Shown: positions 25,642 through 34,114 of the stretch, piece by piece
Layout: each line of letters opens with the position of its first letter
Position numbering within the stretch: position 1 is the first letter of the stretch
Origin: Streptomyces niveus
Lineage (GTDB): Bacteria > Actinomycetota > Actinomycetes > Streptomycetales > Streptomycetaceae
Direction of reading: 5' to 3'
Length of the DNA stretch: 64,000 nt
Assembly (NCBI RefSeq): GCF_002009175.1
Contig: NZ_CP018047.1
Location: 2,852,001 to 2,916,000, forward strand
The notes under the pieces: model-generated
Database searches by the model: none
What the model was told of the DNA's origin: nothing
Seen by the model: the letters and a program-made list of their open reading frames with translations, nothing else
Position numbers and translations under genes: made by a program

Positions 25642-26988
25642 CTACGGGGCGGAGAGGTCGGTCTCGGGAGCGGGTTCGGAGTCCGGGGCAGGCGTCGGCG
25701 CGGGCGATTCGACCGCACCGCTGCCGGTGTCCGTGTCCGTGTCCGTCCCGGGGGCGGTGCCGGTGTCCGTTCCCGGCGCCGGGTCCGCGTCGCCGCCGGG
25801 CATCGCCGGGAGCAGGGGCGGCAGGCTCGCACCATCGGCGTCCGGCGCGGGCGGGGGCATCCCGATCGTCTCGCCGTAATCACCGCCCGGCCATCCGGTC
25901 GGCGGCGCCGCCGACCCACCGGTCCCGCCACCGCCGATCCCGCCACCGATTCCGCCGATCCCGCCGCCGATCCCGCCGGTCCCGCCTCCGCCGATTCCGC
26001 CACCGTCGGACGGACCTCCCTCGGAGGGGCTGCCTATCTGCGGGCCGTTGCCACCGCCACTGCCGCCGCCGTGGCCGGGAGCGCCTTCGTAATGGCCGTC
26101 GTCGTCCGGGCCGTCGGCCAGCAACTGCTCACAGAAGCGGCCGACGCCCTGCGGCCCCTTGGCCGCGCTCTCCAGGAGCTTCTTCTTTCCGACGGCGATC
26201 GTGCCGTTCCGGTACTCGTGGCACGCCTGGACGAGCTTGGCGTACCACTTGTCGCCGTCGCCGTCCTTCCAGCCGTTGCCCGAGGACGTCTGGCCCTTCT
26301 CGCCCTCGCGCTTGTGCGTCGGACCGCCGGCCGTGTCCGTCCCGGTGGCGGAGCCGGTGGCGCCGGGGACGACGGGGCCCGTGCCCGAGCCGCCGGGCAG
26401 GTCGTCCGGGGTGGCCGGGGGGCTGCTGTCGCTCGGCGAGTCGGACGCCAGGGGTTCCGGGGTCACGACGCCCGAGACGGAGTTCGTCGGCTGTGGCGAA
26501 CTCTCACCGGCGGAGGGGGCGTACAGATAGCCGGCTCCGGCGGCCACACCGCTCAGCGCGCATCCGGCCATGGCGGCGGCCAGTCCCAGCCGCAGCGGAC
26601 GTCCGAAGCGCGGAATCCGGTCCCCGTGGCGCTCGGGTCCGAGCCGTACGGTCCCGATGCCGTCGGCGCGGGCGTCCGCGCCGGCGTCCCGGGCGGACGG
26701 AACGGTTCGGCCCGCCGTCCCGACGGCCTGCCGGAACGCGGCGAGCGCGGCGGCCTCACCGGGCAGTTCGCCCGGGGTCCCGGCCGAGGACGCGCCCGCG
26801 TCCGTACCCGCGTCCGCGTACGCGTCGGCGACCCGTCCCGCGTACGCGGCGTAGGCGATTTCCTCCAGAACCCTGGCGAGCCGGTCGGCCTGCGCCTGGG
26901 CGTGCATGTCGGCGGTCTCGACCTGCCGGCCGCGCAGCAGAAGCTCCGCGACGCCGTGGTCGAGCCACGTCTCACGCTCGTGCGCCAT
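25642..26988 (-). CDS. Membrane partner of the adjacent sigma factor (candidate anti-sigma)
   Basis: This 448-residue single-pass protein has a cytoplasmic N-terminus (about 130 residues, starting 'MAHERETWLDHGVAELLL'), one transmembrane helix ('GLAAAMAGCALSGVAAGAGYL' region), and a long outside part. The outside part contains a Ser/Pro/Asp-rich stalk, a Lys/Trp segment 'GWKDGDGDKWYAKLVQACHE', and a stretch of more than 60 residues of Gly/Ile repeats (GGIGG units) before an acidic, Pro-rich end. It lacks the zinc-type HxxxCxxC anti-sigma motif. Its ATG shares a base with the sigma factor stop (TGATG), so tight co-translation makes an anti-sigma or signal-sensing role likely. The repeat tail may lie in the cell wall. 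Confidence 0.7.
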   Translation of the reverse strand: MAHERETWLDHGVAELLLRGRQVETADMHAQAQADRLARVLEEIAYAAYAGRVADAYADAGTDAGASSAGTPGELPGEAAALAAFRQAVGTAGRTVPSARDAGADARADGIGTVRLGPERHGDRIPRFGRPLRLGLAAAMAGCALSGVAAGAGYLYAPSAGESSPQPTNSVSGVVTPEPLASDSPSDSSPPATPDDLPGGSGTGPVVPGATGSATGTDTAGGPTHKREGEKGQTSSGNGWKDGDGDKWYAKLVQACHEYRNGTIAVGKKKLLESAAKGPQGVGRFCEQLLADGPDDDGHYEGAPGHGGGSGGGNGPQIGSPSEGGPSDGGGIGGGGTGGIGGGIGGIGGGIGGGGTGGSAAPPTGWPGGDYGETIGMPPPAPDADGASLPPLLPAMPGGDADPAPGTDTGTAPGTDTDTDTGSGAVESPAPTPAPDSEPAPETDLSAP

Positions 26989-27731
26989 CACATGTCCTTC
27001 TGCGTCCCCGGCGGCGAATGCGTCACACCGGCAGGCTCGGGAGTCCCCTGGTGACGACCGCGCTGAGGCGGTACGGATCCCAGCTCCAGGCCGTTCGCCG
27101 CGCCGCCGTGCGCGGTGCGGTCGGCACTGTCCGGACCCGCCGGGTCCTCACGGTACGCCGGGTCCTGCGGATCGTCCGCGCCGAGCAGTTCGGCCAATCG
27201 CTTGAGTCCGCGGTGCGCCGCCGTCCGGACGGCTCCGGGCCGCTTGCCGAGCGTGCGCGCCGCGCTCTTCGCGTCGAGTCCGACCACGACACGCAGGACG
27301 ACCGCCTCGGCCTGGTCCTGCGGCAGTTGGGCGATCAGCGCCATCGTCGAGCCGGTCGACAGGGCCTCCATCGCCTCGTCGGCGGTGTCCGAGTCGGCCG
27401 CCTTGCCCGCCAGCTCCGTCTCGTCGCTCCCGGATGCCGGGCGCCTGCCCCGCATCCGTATGTGGTCCAGGGCGCGGTTCCGGGCTATCCGCGCGGTCCA
27501 GCCGCGGAAGCGGTCGGCGTCGCCACTGAAGCGTTCGAGGTCCCTGGCTATCTGGAGCCAGGCCTCGGAAGCCACGTCCTCGGCATCAGGCTCGCCGACG
27601 AGCGTTCGTATGTAGGCCAACAACCGCGGGTGCACGGCGCGGTACACAGTCCGGAACGCGTTCTCGTTCCCGTCCTGTGCCGCGAGCACCGCGGCGGTGA
27701 GCTCCGCGTCGTCCCCCAGCACTCCACTCAA
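26988..27731 (-). CDS. ECF-type RNA polymerase sigma factor
   Basis: This 247-residue alternative sigma factor has region 2 as 'YRAVHPRLLAYIRTLVG', 'DAEDVASEAWLQIARDL' and 'FRGWTARIARNRALDHIRMR', and region 4 as 'LPQDQAEAVVLRVVVGLDA' followed by the HTH 'KSAARTLGKRPGAVRTAAHR'. A disordered tail of about 60 residues follows region 4, longer than in most ECF factors. The start is TTG 27731, with AGGACGGG just upstream. It is coupled to the membrane protein gene at 25642-26988. The promoter lies in the AT-rich stretch near 27810-27830; an ECF-type GGAAC/CGTT pair was not found there. Confidence 0.88.
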   Translation of the reverse strand: MSGVLGDDAELTAAVLAAQDGNENAFRTVYRAVHPRLLAYIRTLVGEPDAEDVASEAWLQIARDLERFSGDADRFRGWTARIARNRALDHIRMRGRRPASGSDETELAGKAADSDTADEAMEALSTGSTMALIAQLPQDQAEAVVLRVVVGLDAKSAARTLGKRPGAVRTAAHRGLKRLAELLGADDPQDPAYREDPAGPDSADRTAHGGAANGLELGSVPPQRGRHQGTPEPAGVTHSPPGTQKDM

Positions 27732-28081
27732 CCCGTCCTGAATCGCAGCTGGTCACTGCCGCGCGCCCCCACGCGCTCCTGCACGCTACGGCCTCTCGGA
27801 TGTCCAAGTCCATAATTTGTACAACCGGCAACAACCTGCCTTCCGACCTCGGTGTGACAGAAAACGCTCTCCTGGCGCTGACATGAGTACGGGGCCGCGA
27901 AGCGTCCCCGCCGGACGGCGACCGGGGCCTCTCCTGTGGGGGGTGGCGGCCCCGGTCGTCCTCTCCAGCCCCCGCGCACACCTCCGCGACCTGCCCGTAT
28001 CCCCGCTTCCAGGCAGCGCGAAGCGGCCCTCGGGGCGCGAGTCGACCTGTGGGAGCACCGTGCCGGTACGGCCGGCGGACC
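27732..28081. other. Intergenic region upstream of the sigma factor
   Basis: This 350-bp gap separates two minus-strand genes. A local AT-rich island at 27808-27835 contains the 8-bp palindrome TTGTACAA (27817-27824) and is the likely promoter or operator of the sigma factor gene. The rest (27880-28080) is ordinary high-GC sequence in which I see no gene or hairpin. Confidence 0.5.
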
Positions 28082-28705
28082 TCAGTTTCGGGCTCTGGCT
28101 CGGCGTGAGACGACGGCGCGCAGCACTCGCTGGCCCTCCGTCGACAGGTCGAGCGCCTGGCGCAAACCCGCCGCGCCGGCCGTTTCGGCCAGAATCTCCA
28201 GGATCTGGATCTGGCGGCGCAGTTCACCGGAGACCAGCGGCCCGGCGACGAACGGCCCGATGCCGGGCTCCCCGTCGGGCCCGGCGGCCACTCCCGTACG
28301 GCAGCGCTCCACCCAGCCGCTGTACGCGCCGCTCTCGACGGTGCCGGGAGCGCCGATGACCCGGTCCCCCACCACGTCGAACTGCTGGTGGATCTCCAGC
28401 GCCACGACGGAGCAGCTGTCGGACCAGGCGCGCAACGGCTCGGCCGCCCACTCGGAGGGCGCGGCAGCGAGCATCTTCCTTACGAGGATCGCCGTTTCGT
28501 CACTGATGACGGCGGTCTCCATCGCCTCCCTGGCCACCGCGAGCCGCGGCGCCCAGGTCTCCTGTCCGTCGGCGATACCGGACCAGAGGGGGCGCAGCAC
28601 CTCGCCTTCGTCGGCGAGCAGGGGCAGGCAGCGGTCGAGGCAGGCGACACCGCTCGCGGCGAGGCCCCGCTCATCCGCCTGAACAATCAGTTCCACCAGG
28701 CTCAT
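28082..28705 (-). CDS. Conserved hypothetical protein
   Basis: I do not recognise a family with certainty. The 207-residue protein is soluble, acidic and mostly helical: 'MSLVELIVQADERGLAASG', 'CLDRCLPLLADEGEVLRPLW' and 'LVSGELRRQIQILEILAETA' look like amphipathic helices, and there is no signal or membrane segment. ATG 28705 has GGGAG upstream. It lies between the hexosaminidase gene and the sigma factor gene on the same strand but separated from both by more than 170 bp, so it is probably transcribed alone. Confidence 0.65.
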   Translation of the reverse strand: MSLVELIVQADERGLAASGVACLDRCLPLLADEGEVLRPLWSGIADGQETWAPRLAVAREAMETAVISDETAILVRKMLAAAPSEWAAEPLRAWSDSCSVVALEIHQQFDVVGDRVIGAPGTVESGAYSGWVERCRTGVAAGPDGEPGIGPFVAGPLVSGELRRQIQILEILAETAGAAGLRQALDLSTEGQRVLRAVVSRRARARN

Positions 28706-28876
28706 TCACGTCTCCCGTCGCGGGCAGAATACTGCTCATTACAGCGCCCGGCGGCTGAAATACGTCACTGATGGCTCAGACTTGCGGGTCGGTACGCGAG
28801 GAAGAACCGCGCGGAACCTGTTATGTCCCGAATGACGGACCGCGTTGATCAAGCCGCTCGCGGGCGGCGCCCGTCC

Positions 28877-30520
28877 TCACCCGCTCACCTTGGTCGCCAG
28901 CGCCTTGAACTGCGGCCAGGTGAGACTCGGTTTCACCGGGTTCCACACCTTCTGCGACATGGCCGCCAGCGGCAGTTGGATCCCGGCCGCCACCTGGGCG
29001 GGTGTCTGCGCGTTCGCGATGTCGCCCCACACCGCGAACCGCGCGCCCAGGATCTGCTTCGAGTACTTCTGGGGCACCGGCGTCGTGCCGCGCAGCACCA
29101 GCGGGGTCCACTGCTCGTAGATCCGCTGTCCGGTCGGGTACACGAAGTCGTTCGGCTGGCCGAGTACGTAGTAGAGGAACTCGTCGTTGAGGTTGACCAC
29201 TTTCCGGCCTTCGCGCAGATAGTCCAGCGGGGGCCGCGCGCCGATCTCCTTGCCGGTCCAGTAGTCGACTTGGAGGTTCTGGTCGGCCTTGACGACACCG
29301 CCGGCGAAGAAGCCGTCGTTCCAGGCCTGGATCTGCTTCTTCTTGGGCAGGACCACGGCCGCGCGGTCGTTCATCCAACCGGTCGCGAGGTCCTGGACCT
29401 TGGCGTTCGCGCCGTACTTCTTCTTCGCGGCGGCGGCCAGTTGCGGGAACGACGCCTCGGGGTCGCTGACCACGAGCGCCTGGTACTCGTCAGCGCCGAT
29501 GTGCCAGTAGGGCCCGGGGAACAAGGTGTCGTACTCGCGCAGCAGGTCGTCCACGATCTTCGCGGCGGCGGGCTGCGAGATGTCGATGGCCCCCCGGGTG
29601 TGCTGCCCGTTCACGTTGCGCAGTTGCAGCTCGGGGTGGGGCGCCATCACAGCTCCCAGATGCCCGGGTGAGTCGATCTCGGGAATGATGTCGATGTGCA
29701 GCCGCCCGGCGAGCGCGATGATCCCCCGGACCTCGGCCTTGGTGAGGTGCTGCTGGGAGACGACCTCGGGGTGCGTGTCGGAGGCGATACGGAAGCCCTG
29801 GTCGTCGGAGAAGTGCAGACCGAGCTGGTTGAGTTTGAGGTCGGCCATCTCGCGCAGCCGGTTCTCGATCCAGCCGGCGGTGTAGTACTTGCGCGCGATG
29901 TCGAGGTTGAGTCCGCGCTGCGGCCGGTCGGGCTGGTCCTGTACGACGCCCTCGGGTATCGCCCCGTCCGCGCGCACCGACTGTTTGACCGTGCGGGTGC
30001 CGTAGAAGACCCCGGCCTCGTCGGGCCCGGCGATCCGGACGCGCCCGTCGCGTGTGGTGAGGGTGTACGACTCGGGACCCGCCTGCTTGCCCGACTCCAG
30101 GGCCAGCTCGATGTCACCGGCCCCGGCCGCGACGGCGCCCCGGTAGTCGATCTTCAGCTCCTTGGCGAGGAGCTGCCCTTCGTCGGCCAGCTGCCCGCTG
30201 TTCTTGGCGATCACGACGGCGCTGCCGCCGGAGGGCCGCCAGCCGGGTCCGCGGGCCGCCTCGAACTTCCGTACCGACGGCACGACGTTCGGCGCCTTCG
30301 AGAGCGCGCCGCTGCCCGAGGGGGTGGGTGCGGCCGGGCGGGTGTCGGACCGCGCCGACGACGCCTCGGACCTCGGGCCGTCCGGCGGTGCGGTGGTCGA
30401 TCCCGCCGGTGCGCTGCGGTCGGGCGGTGTGGCGTCGGGCCAGGCCACCACCGTGAGGGTGACGGCAGCGGCCACGGTCGCGGCGCCGCCCACGAGTATC
30501 GCTGGGGAGTTCCACCTCAT
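28877..30520 (-). CDS. Secreted beta-N-acetylhexosaminidase (GH20)
   Basis: This enzyme releases terminal GlcNAc/GalNAc from chitin oligomers or wall glycans by substrate-assisted catalysis. The 547 residues begin with a hydrophobic signal or anchor 'AILVGGAATVAAAVTLTVVA', then a Ser/Pro/Ala-rich linker to about residue 75, a GH20b-type domain (80-195), and the GH20 barrel. The barrel shows 'PQRGLNLDIARKYY', 'LNQLGLHFSDDQGFRI', 'IIPEIDSPGHLGAVM' and the catalytic Asp-Glu pair in 'YWHIGADEYQ'. 'QVDYWTGKE' and 'FAVWGDIANA' supply further sugar contacts. ATG 30520 follows AAGGGA. Transcribed alone, divergent from the URAD-like gene. Confidence 0.9.
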   Translation of the reverse strand: MRWNSPAILVGGAATVAAAVTLTVVAWPDATPPDRSAPAGSTTAPPDGPRSEASSARSDTRPAAPTPSGSGALSKAPNVVPSVRKFEAARGPGWRPSGGSAVVIAKNSGQLADEGQLLAKELKIDYRGAVAAGAGDIELALESGKQAGPESYTLTTRDGRVRIAGPDEAGVFYGTRTVKQSVRADGAIPEGVVQDQPDRPQRGLNLDIARKYYTAGWIENRLREMADLKLNQLGLHFSDDQGFRIASDTHPEVVSQQHLTKAEVRGIIALAGRLHIDIIPEIDSPGHLGAVMAPHPELQLRNVNGQHTRGAIDISQPAAAKIVDDLLREYDTLFPGPYWHIGADEYQALVVSDPEASFPQLAAAAKKKYGANAKVQDLATGWMNDRAAVVLPKKKQIQAWNDGFFAGGVVKADQNLQVDYWTGKEIGARPPLDYLREGRKVVNLNDEFLYYVLGQPNDFVYPTGQRIYEQWTPLVLRGTTPVPQKYSKQILGARFAVWGDIANAQTPAQVAAGIQLPLAAMSQKVWNPVKPSLTWPQFKALATKVSG

Positions 30521-30663
30521 CCGTGATCATCCCTTGCGTGGAGACAGTGGAAGGAAGTAGGGCGAACGTCCCATGTCCCCGGCCGTCGCGCGAGCCGAGG
30601 GTGTCCCGTCCGGGTGAAATTCGCGCATCTGTCGGGCACCGGTCACTCACCGTCGATAGCGTT

Positions 30664-31293
30664 GTGAAACATCCGTCCCGCCCTTATCTCCCATCACTTC
30701 CACCACCCCGGCCGGCCGCTGCCGGCCACTCCCGCCAGGAGCCCACGCTGTCCAGCGATTCCCACGCCGGCCTGGCACGCTTCAACACCGCCCCGGCCGA
30801 CACCGTCGAGCACGCCCTGCTGGCCTGCTGCGGAAACCGCCGCTGGGCCCGCCGGCTCACCGACCACCGCCCCTATCCGACCGTCGACGCGCTCCTCGCC
30901 GCCGCCGACGAGGCGAGCTACGACCTGTCCCGGACGGATCTCGCCGAAGCGCTCGCCGACGAGTCGTCGGCCGACCCGCACCACGCGGCGCCGCTCGCCG
31001 CCAGGACCGCGCTGCGGGCCGCACACGCCGCGTACGAGAGCAGTTTCGGCCACGCCTTCGTCATCAGCCTCGACCACTTCCGCCCCGAGGAGCGCCTGAA
31101 CCAGGTGCTGACCCGGATCCGCGAGCGGCTCACCCACGACCCCGACGAGGAGCGCGCCGTCGCCGCCGACGAACTGCGCCGCCTCGCCCGCTCCCGGGTG
31201 GCGCGCCTCGTGGCCGACGGACCGCCCGCACCCCGTGTTTCGCAGGAATCCAGCGACTCCGACCGTCCGGATAGCCCGTCCGTGGCTGTTTGA
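30664..31293 (+). CDS. OHCU decarboxylase (URAD)-like protein
   Basis: The fold matches 2-oxo-4-hydroxy-4-carboxy-5-ureidoimidazoline decarboxylase of uric acid breakdown: 'GLARFNTAPADTVEHALLAC', 'NRRWARRLTDHRPYP', 'YESSFGHAFVISLD' and 'RIRERLTHDPDEERAVAADE'. However, the usual 'HPxxG' active-site loop reads 'ESSADPHHAAP', and the Glu-Gln that follows is not seen, so catalytic competence is doubtful. No other urate gene is nearby. The start is unclear: GTG 30664 gives a Pro-rich leader, while a CTG at 30748 has AGGAG 6 nt upstream and directly precedes the conserved part. The gene lies upstream of sdhC with a 170-bp gap. Confidence 0.7.
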   Translation: MKHPSRPYLPSLPPPRPAAAGHSRQEPTLSSDSHAGLARFNTAPADTVEHALLACCGNRRWARRLTDHRPYPTVDALLAAADEASYDLSRTDLAEALADESSADPHHAAPLAARTALRAAHAAYESSFGHAFVISLDHFRPEERLNQVLTRIRERLTHDPDEERAVAADELRRLARSRVARLVADGPPAPRVSQESSDSDRPDSPSVAV

Positions 31294-31462
31294 CTGCCTG
31301 TTTGATCACACCGATGGCCCCCCGGGCGATCGAGCCGACAAAGCGTCGCTACGATGGCCGGGGCCGGTGGACCGTACCCGGCCGGGCGCGACCGACACCA
31401 CTGTGCTTCATCGAGTAGAAGATGGCGGCCGGCCCCTATCACCGCTCCCGGAGGGCTTTTCC

Positions 31463-31843
31463 GTGCCGGCTGGAACGCTGTACCGCGGCCGGGAAGGAAT
31501 GTGGTCATGGGTGGCTCATCGAGTCACCGGCGTCACCATCTTCTTCTTCCTGTTCGTCCATGTGGTGGACACCGCACTCGTCCGCGTCTCCCCCGAGGCC
31601 TACGACGACGTCGTAGCGACCTACAAGACGCCCCTCGTCGGCCTGATGGAGTACGGCCTTGTGGCCGCCGTCCTCTTCCACGCTCTCAACGGCCTGCGCG
31701 TCATCGCCGTGGACTTCTGGTCCAAGGGCCCGCGCTACCAGAAGCAGATGCTCTGGAGCGTCGTGGGTGTCTGGCTCGTCCTCATGCTGGGCGCCATCTA
31801 CCCCGTGCTCGGCCACGCCGCTCGCGAACTCTGGGGGAACTGA
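31463..31843 (+). CDS. sdhC: Succinate dehydrogenase cytochrome b subunit
   Basis: This heme-bearing membrane anchor of complex II has 126 residues and three transmembrane helices. 'WSWVAHRVTGVTIFFFLFVH' contains the quinone-site Ser/Arg region and a His at the helix end, and 'LFHALNGLRVIAVDF' is the family's His-x-x-x-G-x-R signature. GTG 31463 follows GGAGGG with 7-nt spacing. It is the first gene of sdhCDAB, 4 nt before sdhD. A TACGAT -10-like box is seen at 31350-31355, without a good -35. Confidence 0.93.
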   Translation: MPAGTLYRGREGMWSWVAHRVTGVTIFFFLFVHVVDTALVRVSPEAYDDVVATYKTPLVGLMEYGLVAAVLFHALNGLRVIAVDFWSKGPRYQKQMLWSVVGVWLVLMLGAIYPVLGHAARELWGN

Positions 31844-31847
31844 CCCG

Positions 31848-32339
31848 ATGTCCGCAGACACCACCGCGACCGGTTCCACCGCCGCGATCAGTCCCGTCGA
31901 GAGCGTGAACGTCTACGACGTCGACAACCCGGCGCCGCTCATCGAGCCGCCGCGCAAGCGCACCGCGAAGACGCCCAAGGCGACGCGCGGCAACTTCGAG
32001 ATGGCCGCCTGGCTGTTCATGCGCCTGTCCGGCGTCGTCCTCGTCGTCCTGGTCATCGGCCACCTGCTCATCCAGCTCGTGCTGGACGGCGGCGTCACCA
32101 AGATCGGCTTCGCCTTCGTGGCCGGCCGCTGGGCGTCCCCGTTCTGGCAGGCCTGGGATCTGCTGATGCTGTGGCTGGCGATGCTGCACGGCGCCAACGG
32201 CATGCGCACGATCATCAACGACTACGCGGAGCGTGCCAACACGCGCCTGTGGCTCAAGGGTCTGCTGTACACCGCGACGGGGTTCACCATCCTTCTGGGC
32301 ACGCTGGTGATCTTCACCTTCGACCCGAACATCCGCTGA
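31848..32339 (+). CDS. sdhD: Succinate dehydrogenase hydrophobic membrane anchor subunit
   Basis: This second membrane anchor of complex II has 163 residues: a hydrophilic N-terminus of about 55 residues, then three helices beginning 'FEMAAWLFMRLSGVVLVVLV'. 'WLAMLHGANGMRTIINDY' carries the His and the Gly-Met-Arg characteristic of the family, and 'IGHLLIQLVLDGG' the other axial His. ATG 31848 is 4 nt after the sdhC stop. With SdhC it holds heme and the quinone site. Confidence 0.93.
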   Translation: MSADTTATGSTAAISPVESVNVYDVDNPAPLIEPPRKRTAKTPKATRGNFEMAAWLFMRLSGVVLVVLVIGHLLIQLVLDGGVTKIGFAFVAGRWASPFWQAWDLLMLWLAMLHGANGMRTIINDYAERANTRLWLKGLLYTATGFTILLGTLVIFTFDPNIR

Positions 32340-32359
32340 AGCCGGGGCTGACGAGAGCA

Positions 32360-34114
32360 ATGAAGATCCATAAGTACGACACCGTCATCGTCGGCGCCGG
32401 CGGCGCCGGTATGCGCGCGGCCATCGAGTCGACCAAGCGCAGCCGCACCGCCGTGCTGACGAAGCTGTATCCCACCAGGTCCCACACGGGCGCCGCGCAG
32501 GGCGGTATGGCCGCCGCGCTCGCCAACGTGGAGGAGGACAACTGGGAGTGGCACACCTTCGACACGATCAAGGGCGGCGACTACCTGGTCGACCAGGACG
32601 CCGCCGAGATCCTGGCGAAGGAGGCCATCGACGCGGTCCTGGACCTGGAGAAGATGGGTCTGCCGTTCAACAGGACGCCGGGCGGCACCATCGACCAGCG
32701 CCGCTTCGGCGGCCACTCCCGCAACCACGGCGAGGCCCCGGTCCGCCGGTCCTGCTACGCGGCCGACCGCACCGGCCACATGATCCTCCAGACGCTCTAC
32801 CAGAACTGTGTCAAGGAGGGTGTGGAGTTCTTCAACGAGTTCTACGTCCTCGACCAGTTGATCGTGGAGATCGACGGCGTCAAGACGTCGGCGGGTGTGG
32901 TCGCCTACGAGCTGGCCACCGGCGAGATCCATGTCTTCCAGGCGAAGTCGGTCATCTACGCGTCCGGCGGCACCGGCAAGTTCTTCAAGGTGACGTCCAA
33001 CGCGCACACGCTCACCGGTGACGGCCAGGCGGCCTGCTACCGGCGCGGACTGCCGCTGGAGGACATGGAGTTCTTCCAGTTCCACCCGACGGGCATCTGG
33101 CGCATGGGCATCCTCCTCACGGAGGGCGCCCGCGGTGAGGGCGGCATCCTCCGTAACAAGGACGGCGAGCGCTTCATGGAGAAGTACGCGCCCGTCATGA
33201 AGGACCTCGCCTCGCGTGACGTCGTCTCGCGGTCGATCTACACCGAGATCCGCGAGGGCCGGGGCTGCGGTCCCGAGGGCGACCACGTCTACCTCGACCT
33301 GACGCACCTGCCGCCGGAGCAGCTGGACGCCAAGCTCCCGGACATCACCGAGTTCGCCCGTACGTACCTGGGCATCGAGCCGTACACGGACCCGATCCCG
33401 ATCCAGCCCACCGCGCACTACGCGATGGGCGGCATCCCGACCAACGTCCAGGGCGAGGTCCTGCGCGACAACACGACGGTGGTGCCCGGTCTGTACGCGG
33501 CCGGCGAGGTCGCGTGCGTGTCGGTGCACGGCGCCAACCGGCTCGGCACCAACTCGCTGCTCGACATCAACGTCTTCGGCAAGCGCTCCGGCATCGCCGC
33601 CGCCGAGTACGCGGCCAAGAGTGAGCACGTCGAACTCCCGGAGAACCCGGCCGAACTGGTCGAGTCGCAGATCCAGCGGCTGCGTGACTCCACGGGCGAC
33701 GAGCGCGTGGCGGACATCCGCCGCGAACTCCAGGAGACCATGGACGCGAACGTCATGGTCTTCCGCACGGAGCAGACGATCAAGACGGCCGTCGAGAAGA
33801 TCGGCGAGCTGCGCGAGCGCTATCTGCGCGTGTCCATCCAGGACAAGGGCCGGCGCTTCAACACGGATCTGCTGGAGGCCGTCGAGCTGGGCAACCTGCT
33901 CGACCTGGCCGAGGTGATGGCCGTGTCGGCGCTCGCCCGCAAGGAGTCGCGCGGCGGTCACTACCGCGAGGACTTCCCCAACCGGGACGACGTGAACTTC
34001 ATGCGCCACACCATGGCGTATCGCGAGGTCGGCGACGACGGCACGGAGTCCATCCGTCTCGACTACAAGCCGGTCGTCCAGACCCGCTACCAGCCGATGG
34101 AGCGTAAGTACTGA
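32360..34114 (+). CDS. sdhA: Succinate dehydrogenase flavoprotein subunit
   Basis: This catalytic subunit oxidises succinate to fumarate with covalently bound FAD. The 584 residues show the dinucleotide fold 'YDTVIVGAGGAGMRAAIEST', the FAD-linking His in 'TRSHTGAAQGGMAAAL', 'FGGHSRNHGEAPVRRSCYA', the substrate Arg/His region 'FQFHPTGIWRMGILLTEGAR', and 'HYAMGGIPTN' with 'VHGANRLGTNSLLD'. ATG 32360 lies 20 nt after sdhD with only a weak AGAG ribosome site. Its TGA overlaps the sdhB ATG by one base. Confidence 0.96.
   Translation: MKIHKYDTVIVGAGGAGMRAAIESTKRSRTAVLTKLYPTRSHTGAAQGGMAAALANVEEDNWEWHTFDTIKGGDYLVDQDAAEILAKEAIDAVLDLEKMGLPFNRTPGGTIDQRRFGGHSRNHGEAPVRRSCYAADRTGHMILQTLYQNCVKEGVEFFNEFYVLDQLIVEIDGVKTSAGVVAYELATGEIHVFQAKSVIYASGGTGKFFKVTSNAHTLTGDGQAACYRRGLPLEDMEFFQFHPTGIWRMGILLTEGARGEGGILRNKDGERFMEKYAPVMKDLASRDVVSRSIYTEIREGRGCGPEGDHVYLDLTHLPPEQLDAKLPDITEFARTYLGIEPYTDPIPIQPTAHYAMGGIPTNVQGEVLRDNTTVVPGLYAAGEVACVSVHGANRLGTNSLLDINVFGKRSGIAAAEYAAKSEHVELPENPAELVESQIQRLRDSTGDERVADIRRELQETMDANVMVFRTEQTIKTAVEKIGELRERYLRVSIQDKGRRFNTDLLEAVELGNLLDLAEVMAVSALARKESRGGHYREDFPNRDDVNFMRHTMAYREVGDDGTESIRLDYKPVVQTRYQPMERKY

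Noticed and set aside
25800..26060. CRISPR-like or satellite repeat
   Set aside because: The repetition is the in-frame coding of Gly-Gly-Ile units in the sigma partner, with no spacers.
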